Positions 16,625 to 26,036 of a DNA stretch of 64,000 bases are shown here, in pieces (the first letter of the stretch is position 1; every line of letters starts with the position of its first letter). The DNA lies in NCBI RefSeq assembly GCF_024171695.1, contig NZ_JAMTCF010000008.1, forward strand, positions 180,338 to 244,337, read 5' to 3'. Position numbers and translations under genes: made by a program. The notes beneath the pieces were generated by a model. The model was not told the DNA's origin, did no database searches, and saw only the letters and a list, made by a program, of their open reading frames with translations. The DNA comes from Actinosynnema pretiosum. GTDB lineage: Bacteria > Actinomycetota > Actinomycetes > Mycobacteriales > Pseudonocardiaceae.

Positions 16625-18598
16625 GTGGCAACGCCCGCACGGCCCGGCGCGGACGGGCTCGCGCACCTGGCCGCCGCGCTGCGCGACCTGCGCAGGCGCT
16701 GCGCGCGCAGGCACGGCGGGCCGCAGCTGACGGTCCGCCAGATCGCCGCGCGCACCGGCTACGCGGTGGGCGCGGTGTCCGACTACCTGACCGGCGCGGC
16801 CCTGCCGCCGACGCAGCGGCTGGACGAGCTGGCCAGGCTGTTCGGGGCCACGCCCGCGGAGCAGGGCGCCCTGGCCACCGCCCGCGACCACGTCGAGGAG
16901 ACCCGCCGCCGGGCGGTGGTGGAACGCCGGGTTCCGCGCGAACTGCCGCCGGAGGTGCCTGCTTTCGTCGGGCGGGTGGGGGAGATGGGGCAGCTCGACG
17001 CGGTGCTGGGCGGGGGAGGGGGTGGGGGCGGGGCGGGGGTTCCCGGCGACCGGGGTGGGGTGGGGGCGGCTGGCGCCGGGTGCGGGTCGGCGGCGGCCGG
17101 TGGCTTGGGTGGTTCGGTGGCGCGTGGTGGTTCGTGCGGTTCGGCGGTGCTTCCCGCCGCTGCGTGCGGGGCGGCGGTCTTCGGTGCTCCGGGTGACGCG
17201 GTGGCTTCCGCCGTCACGTGTGGTTCGGTGGCGGCTGGCGGTCCGGGCGGCTCGGCGGTCCTCGCCGCCGCGAGCGGCCCGGCGAGTCCCGGTGACCTGC
17301 GCCGTCCGGAAGGCCTCGGCGCCGAGTGCCGGGCGGGGGTCCCCGGTGTTCCGAGCGGCTCGACGACCCTCGCCGCGACGAGCGGTCCGGCGGCTCTCGC
17401 TGCCGTGCGCGGTCCGGTGGGGTCCGGTGCCGCGTGTGGCTCGCCGGTTCCCGGTGCCTCGCGCGGTCCGGTCCCCGGCGACCGGTGCGGCCCGGCCGCC
17501 CCCGGTGGCCCGCGCGGTCCGGTGGTTCCTGGCACCGCGTGCGGTTCGACGATCCTCGGTGGCCCAGGCGGTCCGGTGGTTCCCGGTGGCCCGAGCTGCC
17601 CTGCGGTCCCCGGCTCCCCGGCTGCCCTCGGCGTCGCGCGTGCCCCGGACGTCTCCGCTCCCGCGACCGCCCCGACTTCCCCGCCCGCCCCACCCACCCC
17701 CGGCATCGTCGTCGTCTCCGGGCCTGCGGGGGTCGGCAAGACCGCGCTGGTGGTCCGCTGGGCGCACCGCGTCGGCCACCACTTCCCCGACGGCACCCTC
17801 TACCTCGACCTGCGCGGCTACGACGTCGGGCGGCCCCTGTCCGCCCGCGCCGCGCTCGGGGCGCTGCTGCGCAGCCTCGGCGCGTCCGGGCCCGCCTCCT
17901 CCGCCGCGCTGCGCACCGAGCTCGCCGGGCGGCGGGCCCTGATCGTGCTCGACAACGCCCGCGACGCCGACCAGGTGCGCCCGCTGCTGCCCGGTGTTCC
18001 CGGCTGCCTGGTCGTGGTCACCAGCCGGGACAGCGCCGCCGGGCTGGTGGTCCGGCACGGCGCGCGCAGGCTCGACCTGGACGTGCTGCCCCTCGCCGAG
18101 TCCACCGCCCTGCTCGCCGCCCTCACCGGCCGCCGCCTCGACGCCGACCCGGCCGCCGCCCGCCGTCTCGCGGTGCGGTGCTGCGGACTGCCGCTGGCGC
18201 TGCGCCTGGCCGCCGAGCGGCTGCTCGCCACCGGCGGGGACCCGGCCGCGCTCGCCGACGCGCTGGCCGCCGCCCCGCTCGACCTGCTCGCCACCGCCGC
18301 CGACCGGCGCACCGACGTGCGCGAGGTGCTCTCCTGGTCGCTGCGCCACCTGCCGCCCGAGGCGGTGCGGGCCTTCCACGTCGTCGGCGCCCGCCTGGGC
18401 CGCCGGGTCGACCCGCGCGCGCTGGCCGAGGCCGCGGGCACCACGGCGCGGCGGGCCGCCGAGCTGCTCGACGCGCTCGCCCGCGCGCACCTGCTCCGGC
18501 GCGGCGGTGGGGACCGGTTCACCATGCACGGGCTGCTGCGCGCCTACGCGGTCGAGCTGGGCGAGCCCGGCCTCACGGCGTCACCAGCACCCCGGTGA
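16625..18598 (+). CDS. NB-ARC (STAND) transcriptional regulator with long low-complexity linker
   Basis: 657 residues from GTG 16625, with GGAAGGGGGAA upstream. Residues 10-95 are an Xre-type HTH (LTVRQIAARTGYAVGAVSDY). ELPPEVPAFVGRVGEM (about 110-125) is the usual lead-in to the NTPase. The NTPase follows only after about 230 residues of Gly/Ala/Ser/Pro-rich sequence. Walker A is GPAGVGKTAL (about 365), Walker B is RRALIVLDNARD, and sensor motifs follow (VTSRDSAAGL, GLPLALRLAAERL). It ends with a winged-helix region (LLRRGGGDRFTMHGLLRAYA) and lacks the TPR sensor domain of AfsR-like relatives. It is probably a nucleotide-switched transcription factor. The 3' end overlaps the opposing gene by 26 bases. 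Confidence 0.8.
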   Translation: MATPARPGADGLAHLAAALRDLRRRCARRHGGPQLTVRQIAARTGYAVGAVSDYLTGAALPPTQRLDELARLFGATPAEQGALATARDHVEETRRRAVVERRVPRELPPEVPAFVGRVGEMGQLDAVLGGGGGGGGAGVPGDRGGVGAAGAGCGSAAAGGLGGSVARGGSCGSAVLPAAACGAAVFGAPGDAVASAVTCGSVAAGGPGGSAVLAAASGPASPGDLRRPEGLGAECRAGVPGVPSGSTTLAATSGPAALAAVRGPVGSGAACGSPVPGASRGPVPGDRCGPAAPGGPRGPVVPGTACGSTILGGPGGPVVPGGPSCPAVPGSPAALGVARAPDVSAPATAPTSPPAPPTPGIVVVSGPAGVGKTALVVRWAHRVGHHFPDGTLYLDLRGYDVGRPLSARAALGALLRSLGASGPASSAALRTELAGRRALIVLDNARDADQVRPLLPGVPGCLVVVTSRDSAAGLVVRHGARRLDLDVLPLAESTALLAALTGRRLDADPAAARRLAVRCCGLPLALRLAAERLLATGGDPAALADALAAAPLDLLATAADRRTDVREVLSWSLRHLPPEAVRAFHVVGARLGRRVDPRALAEAAGTTARRAAELLDALARAHLLRRGGGDRFTMHGLLRAYAVELGEPGLTASPAPR

Positions 18599-19028
18599 CC
18601 ACGACCTCGTCCGACCAGTGGCCGGGTGACGCCGCCGCCACCAGCCGGATCTCCGACCCCACCCGGCCGACCGGGAAGTAGTGCGTCTCCCCGGCCGCCT
18701 TCACGTCCACCCCGCCGCCTGCGGGAACCCCGTCCACCAGCACGAACAGCGTGGCCTTGGTGGTGTCGCCGACCCGGTCGTGCGCCCGCACCCCCACCAC
18801 CCCGATCCAGGTCGACGGCGTCTGCACGGTCAGCGCGCTGCCCGACCCGCCGCACCGGCTCCCGCCGAAGCACTCGTTGATCGAGGCGGTCCACGGCGTG
18901 CTCGGCGCGCCGGACGTGCTCCAGGGCAGCGCGGGCGCGTAGAACGAGCCCGCCGCCGCCGCGGGCGCGGCCAGCCCGACCACCGCCGCCGCCGAGCACG
19001 CCAGCGCCGCGCCGAGGAACCTCTTCAT
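18573..19028 (-). CDS. Small secreted protein of unknown function
   Basis: 151 residues from ATG 19028; GGAGGGG lies about 13 bases upstream. A clear signal peptide (MKRFLGAALACSAAAVVGLA, cleavage after AAAA) precedes a beta-rich domain of about 125 residues with one Cys pair (NECFGGSRCGG). That domain has a phrase typical of carbohydrate- or lectin-like folds (TWIGVVGVRAHDRVGD). I do not recognise the family. It is transcribed towards, and overlaps by 26 bases, the STAND regulator gene. Confidence 0.65.
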   Translation of the reverse strand: MKRFLGAALACSAAAVVGLAAPAAAAGSFYAPALPWSTSGAPSTPWTASINECFGGSRCGGSGSALTVQTPSTWIGVVGVRAHDRVGDTTKATLFVLVDGVPAGGGVDVKAAGETHYFPVGRVGSEIRLVAAASPGHWSDEVVVTGVLVTP

Positions 19029-19429
19029 GGCAACCACCGATCCCCTCCGAGCGCCCCGGCCGCTCCGGGGACGCGCCCCGAACCCTGCGCCCGGCGCGGT
19101 CGGGAGCGGTCCCGGCGCGAACACCGGCGAACACCGCCGAACGCGCCCCGGCGACGACCCGGCGCCCGCACCCAGCAACAACTGCGCCGCGTGATCGTTT
19201 TTTCACCCCGCAGAATGCAAAACCACCGCAGAGTGTCACCTGAAACCGCATTCCTGCGGCCCTGAGCCGGCCGCAACCCACCCCCGTCACCTGCGCGAAC
19301 GACATTCCTCATCGCCCGGATGAACGATCTTGTCCCCCGTTCTCGCCGCTCACTACATTCCGGGACGAACGGGTCGGGGAGAACGCGGGCAGCCCAACGC
19401 CCCCGCCGGCTCGACGGCGAGAGGACGAG
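19029..19429. other. Divergent intergenic region
   Basis: 400 bases without a supported gene. An AT-richer pocket at 19190-19240 is the best promoter candidate for the minus-strand secreted protein. The segment just upstream of 19430 carries GAGAGGACGAG, the ribosome-binding site of the plus-strand gene. Confidence 0.4.
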
Positions 19430-20188
19430 ATGTCGGTCTACATCACGGGCTTCCTGTGGGTCGGCGGAGCGGCCGTGGCCGCCGCGCTGCTGGCCTACCT
19501 CATCCGCCGCTTCGGCGCCGACGAGGGCCGTGCCGAGAACAACGAGGCCGCGGGCCAGGTCTTCACCATCGTCGGCGGCCTGCACGCCGTGCTCGTGGCG
19601 TTCGTCCTCATCGCCCTGTTCGACGGCGTGACCAGCGCGGGCGACGGCGCGTTCACCGAGGCCGACAGCCTGGTCGCCGCCACCTGGGCCAGCGACGCGC
19701 TCTCCCCGGACGCGGGCGCCGAGGTGCGCGAGCTGGCCCGCCACTACGCCATGACCGTCGCCGACGAGGAGTGGCCGGTGATGCGCACCGGCGCGTCCGT
19801 CGACTCCTCCGGCTGGGCCACCCTCGACCAGATGCGCAAGGTCGTGGCCGCCGCGCCGACCACCGACGACTGGCAGGTCGACCGCAAGACCGAGGCCACC
19901 CGCAAGCTCTGGGCCGTCTACGAGGCCCGCCAGGAGCGGCTCGACGCGGCCAGCGGGCGCGTCAGCTCCGTCATCTGGTTCACCCTCGCGCTCGGCACCG
20001 CGCTGTCCCTGGCGATGCCGCTGCTGTTCGGCGGCCCGCTGGTGCGCACGCACGTCGTCATCGTCAGCACCCTCGCCGCAGCCATGGCGCTGCTGCTGTT
20101 CGCCACCTACCAGCTGCAGAACCCGTTCGACGGGGGCGCGGACGTCGGGCCGGACGCGTTCCAGGCCGCCGTGGAGCGGTTGGCGTGA
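19430..20188 (+). CDS. DUF4239 (bestrophin-like) membrane protein
   Basis: 252 residues from ATG 19430 with a good ribosome-binding site. Two N-terminal helices (about residues 5-25 and 45-65) and two C-terminal helices (about 180-202 and 206-226) flank a soluble segment of about 110 residues rich in charged helices (DQMRKVVAAA, TRKLWAVYEARQERLDAA). ENNEAAGQVFTIVGGLHAVLV is the family's hallmark region. The fold is thought to resemble bestrophin-type channels, but no member has a settled function. The stop overlaps the start of the next gene (GTGA), implying co-translation. Confidence 0.8.
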   Translation: MSVYITGFLWVGGAAVAAALLAYLIRRFGADEGRAENNEAAGQVFTIVGGLHAVLVAFVLIALFDGVTSAGDGAFTEADSLVAATWASDALSPDAGAEVRELARHYAMTVADEEWPVMRTGASVDSSGWATLDQMRKVVAAAPTTDDWQVDRKTEATRKLWAVYEARQERLDAASGRVSSVIWFTLALGTALSLAMPLLFGGPLVRTHVVIVSTLAAAMALLLFATYQLQNPFDGGADVGPDAFQAAVERLA

Positions 20189-21309
20189 TAGAGCAGGTCG
20201 TGCTGGCGGTGTGCGCCTCGATCCAGGTCGAGGCGCTGGAGCTCGGGCCGTCCTCGGTGGTCAGCATCGAGCTGCCCACCGGCGCGGTCTCCGCCTTGGG
20301 GGTGCTGGACGTCCGGGTCACCGCGATCGGCTACTCCACCGCGCAGGACCTGGTCTACGGCGTCGACGCGGACGGGCGCGTGCTCGCGTTCGACCGGCGC
20401 GGCGCGCGGGTCCCGCTGCGCCCCAGCCAGTCCGACCTGCTGCGCGGCGCGACCTCGGGCGTGGTCGTCGGCGACCGGCTCGTGGTGCGCTCCGGGTTGC
20501 AGCTGCTGGCCGTGGACATCGACCCGACCAGCCCCGACTACCTGCTGGTCGTGGACGAGACCCGGCTGGCCACCACCGGGCTGACCCTCAACGACTTCGA
20601 CCTCAACCCGGCGGACGGCCTGCTCTACGGGGTCGTGGTGGACTCGCGCGGCGTCGGCAAGGTGGTGCGGGTCGACCCGGCCACCGGCGACGTGCGGCCC
20701 GCGCCGGGAACGGGCCCGCTGCCGCCGGGGATGACCAGCTACGGCTCGGTCGTGCTCGGGCCGGACGGCGCGCTCTACGCCACCGCCAACCGGGACGCGA
20801 CCGGCAAGCGCAGCAGGCAGTTCCGGGTGGCGCTGGACGGCACCGGGACGGTGGTCGAGCTGGGCGCGCGGGTCGCGTTCAGCACGCTCGACGCGTCCGG
20901 CTGCCTGGTCGTGCGCAACCCGCCCAGGCCCCAGCCGCAGCAGCCCCGGCCCCAGGTGCCGCCGCAGCAGCCACCGGCGGGGGAGCCCGCGCCGCAGCCG
21001 CCCGTCGCGCAGGCCCCGGTCGTGCCCGCGCCACCCGCGCCCCGACCCGCGCCGAGCCCGAGCCCGGCCCCCGCTCCCTCGTCCGCGCCGACGGCGCAGC
21101 CCGCGCCGGAGGAGGAGCTCGTGGAGGGCCAGCCCGCCGTGCGGGACCCGAAGCGGCGCACCGGGGACGAGGACGTCACAGCCTCGGGGGGCCTGAACCC
21201 GTTGCGGCACACCGTGGACGACCAGCGCCGCTGGGGACTGGTCGCGCTGATCCTCGTGCTCGGCGGCGCGGCGGCGGCCAGGCAGGTCGGGTCCCGGCGC
21301 ACCAGGTAG
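20185..21309 (+). CDS. Tail-anchored beta-propeller (DUF6923-like) protein
   Basis: 374 residues from GTG 20185, overlapping the DUF4239 stop by 4 bases. Residues 25-245 contain repeated blades (AIGYSTAQDLVYGVDADGRV, DFDLNPADGLLYGVVVDSRG, VVLGPDGALYATANRD) like the DUF6923 propeller of exported proteins. A Pro/Gln/Ala-rich stalk of about 75 residues follows, then a charged segment and a terminal hydrophobic helix (WGLVALILVLGGAAAA) with a basic end. That is a surface-anchor layout, but without an LPxTG motif. The N-terminal hydrophobic segment (VVLAVCASI) is too short to be a convincing signal peptide, so topology is uncertain. Confidence 0.6.
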   Translation: MIEQVVLAVCASIQVEALELGPSSVVSIELPTGAVSALGVLDVRVTAIGYSTAQDLVYGVDADGRVLAFDRRGARVPLRPSQSDLLRGATSGVVVGDRLVVRSGLQLLAVDIDPTSPDYLLVVDETRLATTGLTLNDFDLNPADGLLYGVVVDSRGVGKVVRVDPATGDVRPAPGTGPLPPGMTSYGSVVLGPDGALYATANRDATGKRSRQFRVALDGTGTVVELGARVAFSTLDASGCLVVRNPPRPQPQQPRPQVPPQQPPAGEPAPQPPVAQAPVVPAPPAPRPAPSPSPAPAPSSAPTAQPAPEEELVEGQPAVRDPKRRTGDEDVTASGGLNPLRHTVDDQRRWGLVALILVLGGAAAARQVGSRRTR

Positions 21310-21340
21310 GCCCGCCCCCGCGCGGGGGACGGGCGCCCGG

Positions 21341-22051
21341 TCACACCGACAGCAGCCGCCGCACCTCCTCGTCCCGCAGGTCCGCCGCGTCGCCGGAGCG
21401 CACGACCTCGCCCGCGTCCAGCAGCACGAACCGGTCCGCCAGCCGCGCCGCCAGGTCCACGTGCTGCTCGACCAGCAGCACGGTCAGCCCCACCTCCCGG
21501 TGCAGCCGCCGCACCACCGCCTCGATCTCGTCGACCACGGACGGCTGCACGCCCTCGGTCGGCTCGTCCAGCACCAGCAGCCGGGGGCGCGCCACCAGCG
21601 CCCGCGCGATCGCCAACTGCTGGCGCTGCCCGCCGGACAGCACCCCGGCCCGCCGCCGCAGCAGCGGGACCAGCGCCGGGAACACCGACAGCGCGTCGTC
21701 CACCGCGCCTGCCCCCTTCGGGCGGGCGCCCTTGCCGGGAGCGGCCTCGGCGACCACCCGCAGGTTCTCCGCGACGGTCAGCTGCGGGAACACCACGTGC
21801 CCCTGCGGCACGTGCGCGATCCCCGCGCGCACCCTGCGGTGCACCGGGGTCCCGGCGAGGTCGACGCCGTCCAGCAGCACCGAGCCCGAGGTCGGGCGCA
21901 GCAGGCCGACGACGGTCTTGAGCAGCGTCGTCTTCCCGACCCCGTTGCGCCCCAGCACGCACACCAGCGACCCGGCGGGCACGTCCAGGCTCACGCCGAA
22001 CAGCACCTGCGACCGTCCGTAGTGGACGTCCACATCGGACACTTCGAGCAT
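21341..22051 (-). CDS. urtE: Urea ABC transporter ATPase UrtE
   Basis: 236 residues, the second ATPase of the urea/short-chain-amide importer (HAAT family). Walker A is GRNGVGKTTLLKTV, the signature is LSGGQRQQLAIARALV and Walker B is LLVLDEPTEG, with the family-typical PQGHVVFPQLTVAENL. EGVQPSVVDEIE is characteristic of UrtE rather than LivF. It starts at ATG 22051, sharing one base with the urtD stop (TGATG). It is the last gene of a tightly overlapping five-gene operon, convergent with the propeller-protein gene 31 bases away. Confidence 0.93.
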   Translation of the reverse strand: MLEVSDVDVHYGRSQVLFGVSLDVPAGSLVCVLGRNGVGKTTLLKTVVGLLRPTSGSVLLDGVDLAGTPVHRRVRAGIAHVPQGHVVFPQLTVAENLRVVAEAAPGKGARPKGAGAVDDALSVFPALVPLLRRRAGVLSGGQRQQLAIARALVARPRLLVLDEPTEGVQPSVVDEIEAVVRRLHREVGLTVLLVEQHVDLAARLADRFVLLDAGEVVRSGDAADLRDEEVRRLLSV

Positions 22052-22797
22052 CAGGCCGCCCTCCCGCCGGTGCGACCCAGGTACACCTCGCGCACCACCG
22101 GGTCGGCCCGCACCTCGTCCACCGCGCCCTCGCGCAGCACCCGGCCCTGGTGCAGCACGGTGACCGTCCCGGCGTACCGGCGCAGGAACTCCATGTCGTG
22201 CTCCACCACGACGACCGTGCGCTCGGCCGCGATCGCCGCCAGCAGCTCCCCGGTGCGCTCCCGCTCGTCCCGGCTCATGCCCGCGACCGGCTCGTCCAGC
22301 AGCAGCAACCCCGGCCGCTGCACCAGCAGCATCCCGATCTCCAACCACTGCCGCTGCCCGTGCGAGAGCACCCCGGCCGGTCGGTCCGCGAGCGCGGTCA
22401 GCCCGGTGGTCTCCAGGGCTGCCCCCACCTCGGCGGAACGGCCGCGCGGGCGCCGCAGCAGGGTGCGCAGGGGAGCGCGGAACCCGGCGGCCAGCTCCAG
22501 GTTCTCCAGCGCGGTCAGCTCCTCGAACACCGCCGCCGCCTGGAACGTGCGCCCGACGCCCAACCGCGCGATCCGGTGCTCCGGCAGGCCGACCAGCTCC
22601 CGGCCGCCGAACCGGACGCTGCCCGAGGACGGCCTGGTCAACCCGGTGATCACGTCGACCAGCGTGGTCTTGCCCGCGCCGTTCGGGCCGATCAGGAACC
22701 GCAGCTCGCCCGCCCGCACGGTCAGGTCCAGCCCGTCGAGGGCGGGGTGCCCGTCGAAGCCCACCCGCAGCCCGCGCACCTCCAGCGCCGCGCTCAC
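22051..22797 (-). CDS. urtD: Urea ABC transporter ATPase UrtD
   Basis: 248 residues. Walker A is GPNGAGKTTLVDVITG, the signature is LSHGQRQWLEIGMLL (the LSHGQ/QWLEIGM form is diagnostic of UrtD) and Walker B is LLLLDEPVAGMS, followed by an H-loop (VVVVEHDMEFL). It pairs with UrtE to energise urea import. It starts at GTG 22797, overlapping the urtC stop by 4 bases, and ends on the start of urtE. Confidence 0.93.
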   Translation of the reverse strand: MSAALEVRGLRVGFDGHPALDGLDLTVRAGELRFLIGPNGAGKTTLVDVITGLTRPSSGSVRFGGRELVGLPEHRIARLGVGRTFQAAAVFEELTALENLELAAGFRAPLRTLLRRPRGRSAEVGAALETTGLTALADRPAGVLSHGQRQWLEIGMLLVQRPGLLLLDEPVAGMSRDERERTGELLAAIAAERTVVVVEHDMEFLRRYAGTVTVLHQGRVLREGAVDEVRADPVVREVYLGRTGGRAA

Positions 22798-23915
22798 CCG
22801 GCCACCCCCGCACCGCGCCGGACCGGCGCCTCGGACCTCCGCGCCGCCCACCGCTCCCGGCCGCGCTCGACCAGCCCGGCCAGCCCTCGGGGCGCGAGCA
22901 CCAGCACCAGCACGAACAACCCGCCCTGCAGGTACAGCCAGCCCTCCGCGAAGTCCTCGCTGAACGCCGTCTTCGCGTAGTTCACCGCGATCGCCCCGAG
23001 CACCGCGCCCGCCAGCGAGAACCGCCCGCCCACCGCGACCCCGACCAGCAGCTCCAGCGACGGCACGACCCCGAGCAGCGCGGGCGAGATGATCCCGACC
23101 ACCGGCACGAACAGCGCGCCCCCGATCCCCGCGACCACGGCGGACCCGGTGAACACCAGCGTCTTCACCAGCGCCGGGTCGTACCCGAGGAACCGCACCC
23201 GGTCCTCGTTGTCGCGCACCGCCACCAGCAGCCGCCCGAACGGCCCGCGCACCACCCACCGCGCCACCAGGATCACCACCACCAGCGCGGCGGCGGTGAT
23301 CCAGTACACGGCGCGCTGCCCGGCCTGGGCGGTCAGGTCCAGCCCGAAGAACGAGCTGAAGTTCGTCAGCCCGTTCGTCCCGCCGGTCACCCCCTGCCGC
23401 CCGACCAGCAGGAGCACGAACGCGGCGGCCAGCGCCTGGGACAGGATCGCGAAGTGCGCGCCCCGCACCCGCCGCCGGAACACCAGCAGCCCCAGGCAGA
23501 ACGCGACCGCGCCGGGCAGCAGCACCACGGCGGCGAGCGCGAACACCGGGTTCGCGAACGGCGCCCACAGCGCGGGCAGCTCCTCGACCCCGCTCCACAC
23601 CATGAAGTCCGGCAGCCCGCCCGGTCCGGCCTCGGCCAGCTTCAGGTGCATTCCCACGGCGTAACCGCCGAGCCCGAAGAACACGCCCTGCCCCAGCACG
23701 AGCATCCCGCCGCGCCCCCACGCCACCGCGATGCCGACGGCGACGATCGCGAAGCACAGGTACTTCGCCAGCAGGCCGAGCCGGAACGGCGACAGCACCA
23801 GCGGCGCCACCGCCAGCAGCACCGCGCACAGCGGCAGCGCGAGCCGCGGCAGCGCGAGCTGCGACAACCGGGGAAACCGCGAGAACCCTTGTCCCGCTTG
23901 ACTCATCCCGCTCAT
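22794..23915 (-). CDS. urtC: Urea ABC transporter permease UrtC
   Basis: 373 residues from ATG 23915, overlapping the urtB stop as ATGA. Ten or so hydrophobic helices carry the HAAT permease motifs GGMLVLGQGVFFGLGGYA, GTNGLTNFSSFFGL and the cytoplasmic coupling segment VRDNEDRVRFLGYDPALVK. The C-terminus is basic (ERWAARRSEAPVRRG). It forms the inner-membrane channel with UrtB. Confidence 0.93.
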   Translation of the reverse strand: MSGMSQAGQGFSRFPRLSQLALPRLALPLCAVLLAVAPLVLSPFRLGLLAKYLCFAIVAVGIAVAWGRGGMLVLGQGVFFGLGGYAVGMHLKLAEAGPGGLPDFMVWSGVEELPALWAPFANPVFALAAVVLLPGAVAFCLGLLVFRRRVRGAHFAILSQALAAAFVLLLVGRQGVTGGTNGLTNFSSFFGLDLTAQAGQRAVYWITAAALVVVILVARWVVRGPFGRLLVAVRDNEDRVRFLGYDPALVKTLVFTGSAVVAGIGGALFVPVVGIISPALLGVVPSLELLVGVAVGGRFSLAGAVLGAIAVNYAKTAFSEDFAEGWLYLQGGLFVLVLVLAPRGLAGLVERGRERWAARRSEAPVRRGAGVAG

Positions 23916-24820
23916 GCCAACGACCTCCCGCGCAGCACGAACATGCCCTGCGGCCGGAACTGGAGGAACACGATCACCGCCGCCAGCACCAGCACCTTGG
24001 CCAGGCTCGCGTCGGTGTAGAGCTCCAGGAAGCTGTTCAGGAACCCGAGCGCCACCGCCGCGAGCACCGCCCCGCGCAACTGCCCGAGCCCACCCGCGAC
24101 CACGACCAGGAACGCGTCCACCAGGTACGCCCCGCCCAGCGTCGGTCCGACCGGGCCGACCAGGGTGAGCGCCACCCCGGCGACCCCGGCCAGCCCGGAC
24201 CCGAGCAGGAACGTGCCCCGGTCCACCCGCCCGGTCGCGATGCCGCTGCACGCCGCCAGCTCCCGGTTCTGCACCACCGCCCGCACCCGCCTGCCCTGCG
24301 GCAGCTTCGCCAGGTACAGCCACACGCCGACCGCGCACAGCGCCGCCAGCCCGATGATGAACAACCTGTTGTGCGGCAGCCGGACGCCCAGCAGCTCCAC
24401 CCCGCCCGCGAGCCACGACGGCGACACCACCTGCACGTTGGGCGCGCCGAACACGTCCCGCGCCACCTGCTGGAGCACCAGGCTCACGCCCCAGGTGAGC
24501 AGCAGCGTGTCCAGCGGGCGGCCGTAGAAGTGCCGCACCAGCGACCGCTCCAGCACCAGCCCGAGCAGCCCGGCCACCACGAACGCGACCGGAAGCGACA
24601 GCAGGAACGCCGAACCGCCGAGCGCGCCCTGCACCAGGTAGGCGGTGTACGCGCCCGCCATCACGAACTCGCCGTGCGCCATGTTCACCACGCCCATCTG
24701 GCCGAAGGTGAACGTCAGCCCCAGCGCCGCGAGCAGCAGCACGGCGGCCGTGCTCAGCCCCACGGGCAGCTGGTTCGCCAGCGCGGTCAGGCCGACCCCG
24801 GCCCCGTCGGTCCCGGCCAC
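23912..24820 (-). CDS. urtB: Urea ABC transporter permease UrtB
   Basis: 302 residues from GTG 24820, one base after the urtA stop. About eight hydrophobic helices are present. LTFTFGQMGVVNMAHGEFVM is the classic LivH/UrtB opening and LDTLLLTWGVSLVLQQ, VVQNRELAACSGI and RPQGMFVLRGR are family marks. It makes the channel together with UrtC. Confidence 0.93.
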   Translation of the reverse strand: MAGTDGAGVGLTALANQLPVGLSTAAVLLLAALGLTFTFGQMGVVNMAHGEFVMAGAYTAYLVQGALGGSAFLLSLPVAFVVAGLLGLVLERSLVRHFYGRPLDTLLLTWGVSLVLQQVARDVFGAPNVQVVSPSWLAGGVELLGVRLPHNRLFIIGLAALCAVGVWLYLAKLPQGRRVRAVVQNRELAACSGIATGRVDRGTFLLGSGLAGVAGVALTLVGPVGPTLGGAYLVDAFLVVVAGGLGQLRGAVLAAVALGFLNSFLELYTDASLAKVLVLAAVIVFLQFRPQGMFVLRGRSLA

Positions 24821-24821
24821 G

Positions 24822-26036
24822 TCAGCCCAGCCCCGAGGCCCACGGGTACCCCTTGAGGTACGGGTCCGGCGCGATCGGGCCGTCCGAGGCCCACACCTGC
24901 TCGATCTGCCCGTCCGGCCTCACCACGCCGATCCGCGCGGTCTTCGCCACGTGCTGGGTCGCCCCGTCGATCGTGGTGCGGCCCTCGGGCGCGTCGACCG
25001 CGATGCCCCCGGCGGCCTTGCGCACCGCCTCGACCTCGGTGGTCCCGGCCGCCGTCACGGCAGCGGCCCACAGCTTCACCGCGTTGTACCCGGCCTCCAT
25101 CGGGTCCGAGGTGACCTTGTCGGCGCCGTACTTCCCCTGGTACGCCCGGACGAACTCGCTGTTCGCCGCGGTGTCCGTGGTCTGGTAGTAGTTCCACGCC
25201 ACCAGGTGCCCGGCGACGTTCTCCGGTCCGATGCCGCGCACCTCCTCCTCGGCGACGCTCACCGACACCACCGGCGTGCGCTCCGGGGTGACGCCGGATC
25301 CGCGCAGCTGCTTGAAGAACGCCACGTTGCTGTCCCCGTTGAGCGTGTTGAACACCGCGTCCGGCCGCGCGTCGGCGATCTTGTTGACCACGGTGCTGTA
25401 CTCGGTGTGCCCCAGCGGCGTGTACTCCTCGCCGAGCACCTCGATCCCCCGCGCGGTCGCGTACGCCTTGATGATCTTGTTGGCGGTGCGCGGGAACACG
25501 TAGTCGCTGCCGACCAGGAACAGGCTCTTCTTCCCCTGCACGGCGAGGTAGTCCAGCGCCGGGACGATCTGCTGGTTGGTGGTCGCGCCGGTGTAGAAGA
25601 TGTACGGCGAGCTCTCCAGCCCCTCGTACTGCACCGGGTACCAGAGCAGCGCCTTGTTGCGCTCGAACACCGGCAGCATCGCCTTGCGGCTGGCGGAGGT
25701 CCACCCGCCGAACACGGCGGCCACCCGGTCCTGCGAGATGAGCTTCTGGGCCTTCTCGGCGAACGTGGGCCAGTCCGAGGCGCCGTCCTCCACCACCGGC
25801 ACCACCTTCTTGCCCAGCACCCCGCCCGCGGCGTTGAGCTGCTCGACCGCGAGGAGCTCGGCGTCCCGGACGGTCACCTCGCTGATGGCCATCGTGCCGC
25901 TGAGCGAGTGCAGCACGCCCACGCGGATCTCGTTCGCGCTCGTGCTGCCCCCGGCGGTCGGGTCGTTGACGCACCCGGTGGCGAGGAGGAGGAGGGAGAG
26001 GGTCGCGGCACCACGTCGAAGGGTTCTGGATCGCAC
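24822..26036 (-). CDS. urtA: Urea-binding lipoprotein UrtA
   Basis: 404 residues from GTG 26036, with AAAGGAG upstream. A signal peptide with lipobox LATGC precedes a periplasmic-binding fold of the HAAT type: [76 protein letters not shown]. The last is diagnostic of the urea/amide binding branch, FmdD/UrtA. It captures urea outside the membrane and delivers it to UrtBC. In actinobacteria such operons are usually nitrogen-regulated (GlnR). A single GTAAC half-site lies at 26106-26110 on the minus strand but no convincing full box is seen. No urease genes are in the window. Confidence 0.93.
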   Translation of the reverse strand: MRSRTLRRGAATLSLLLLATGCVNDPTAGGSTSANEIRVGVLHSLSGTMAISEVTVRDAELLAVEQLNAAGGVLGKKVVPVVEDGASDWPTFAEKAQKLISQDRVAAVFGGWTSASRKAMLPVFERNKALLWYPVQYEGLESSPYIFYTGATTNQQIVPALDYLAVQGKKSLFLVGSDYVFPRTANKIIKAYATARGIEVLGEEYTPLGHTEYSTVVNKIADARPDAVFNTLNGDSNVAFFKQLRGSGVTPERTPVVSVSVAEEEVRGIGPENVAGHLVAWNYYQTTDTAANSEFVRAYQGKYGADKVTSDPMEAGYNAVKLWAAAVTAAGTTEVEAVRKAAGGIAVDAPEGRTTIDGATQHVAKTARIGVVRPDGQIEQVWASDGPIAPDPYLKGYPWASGLG

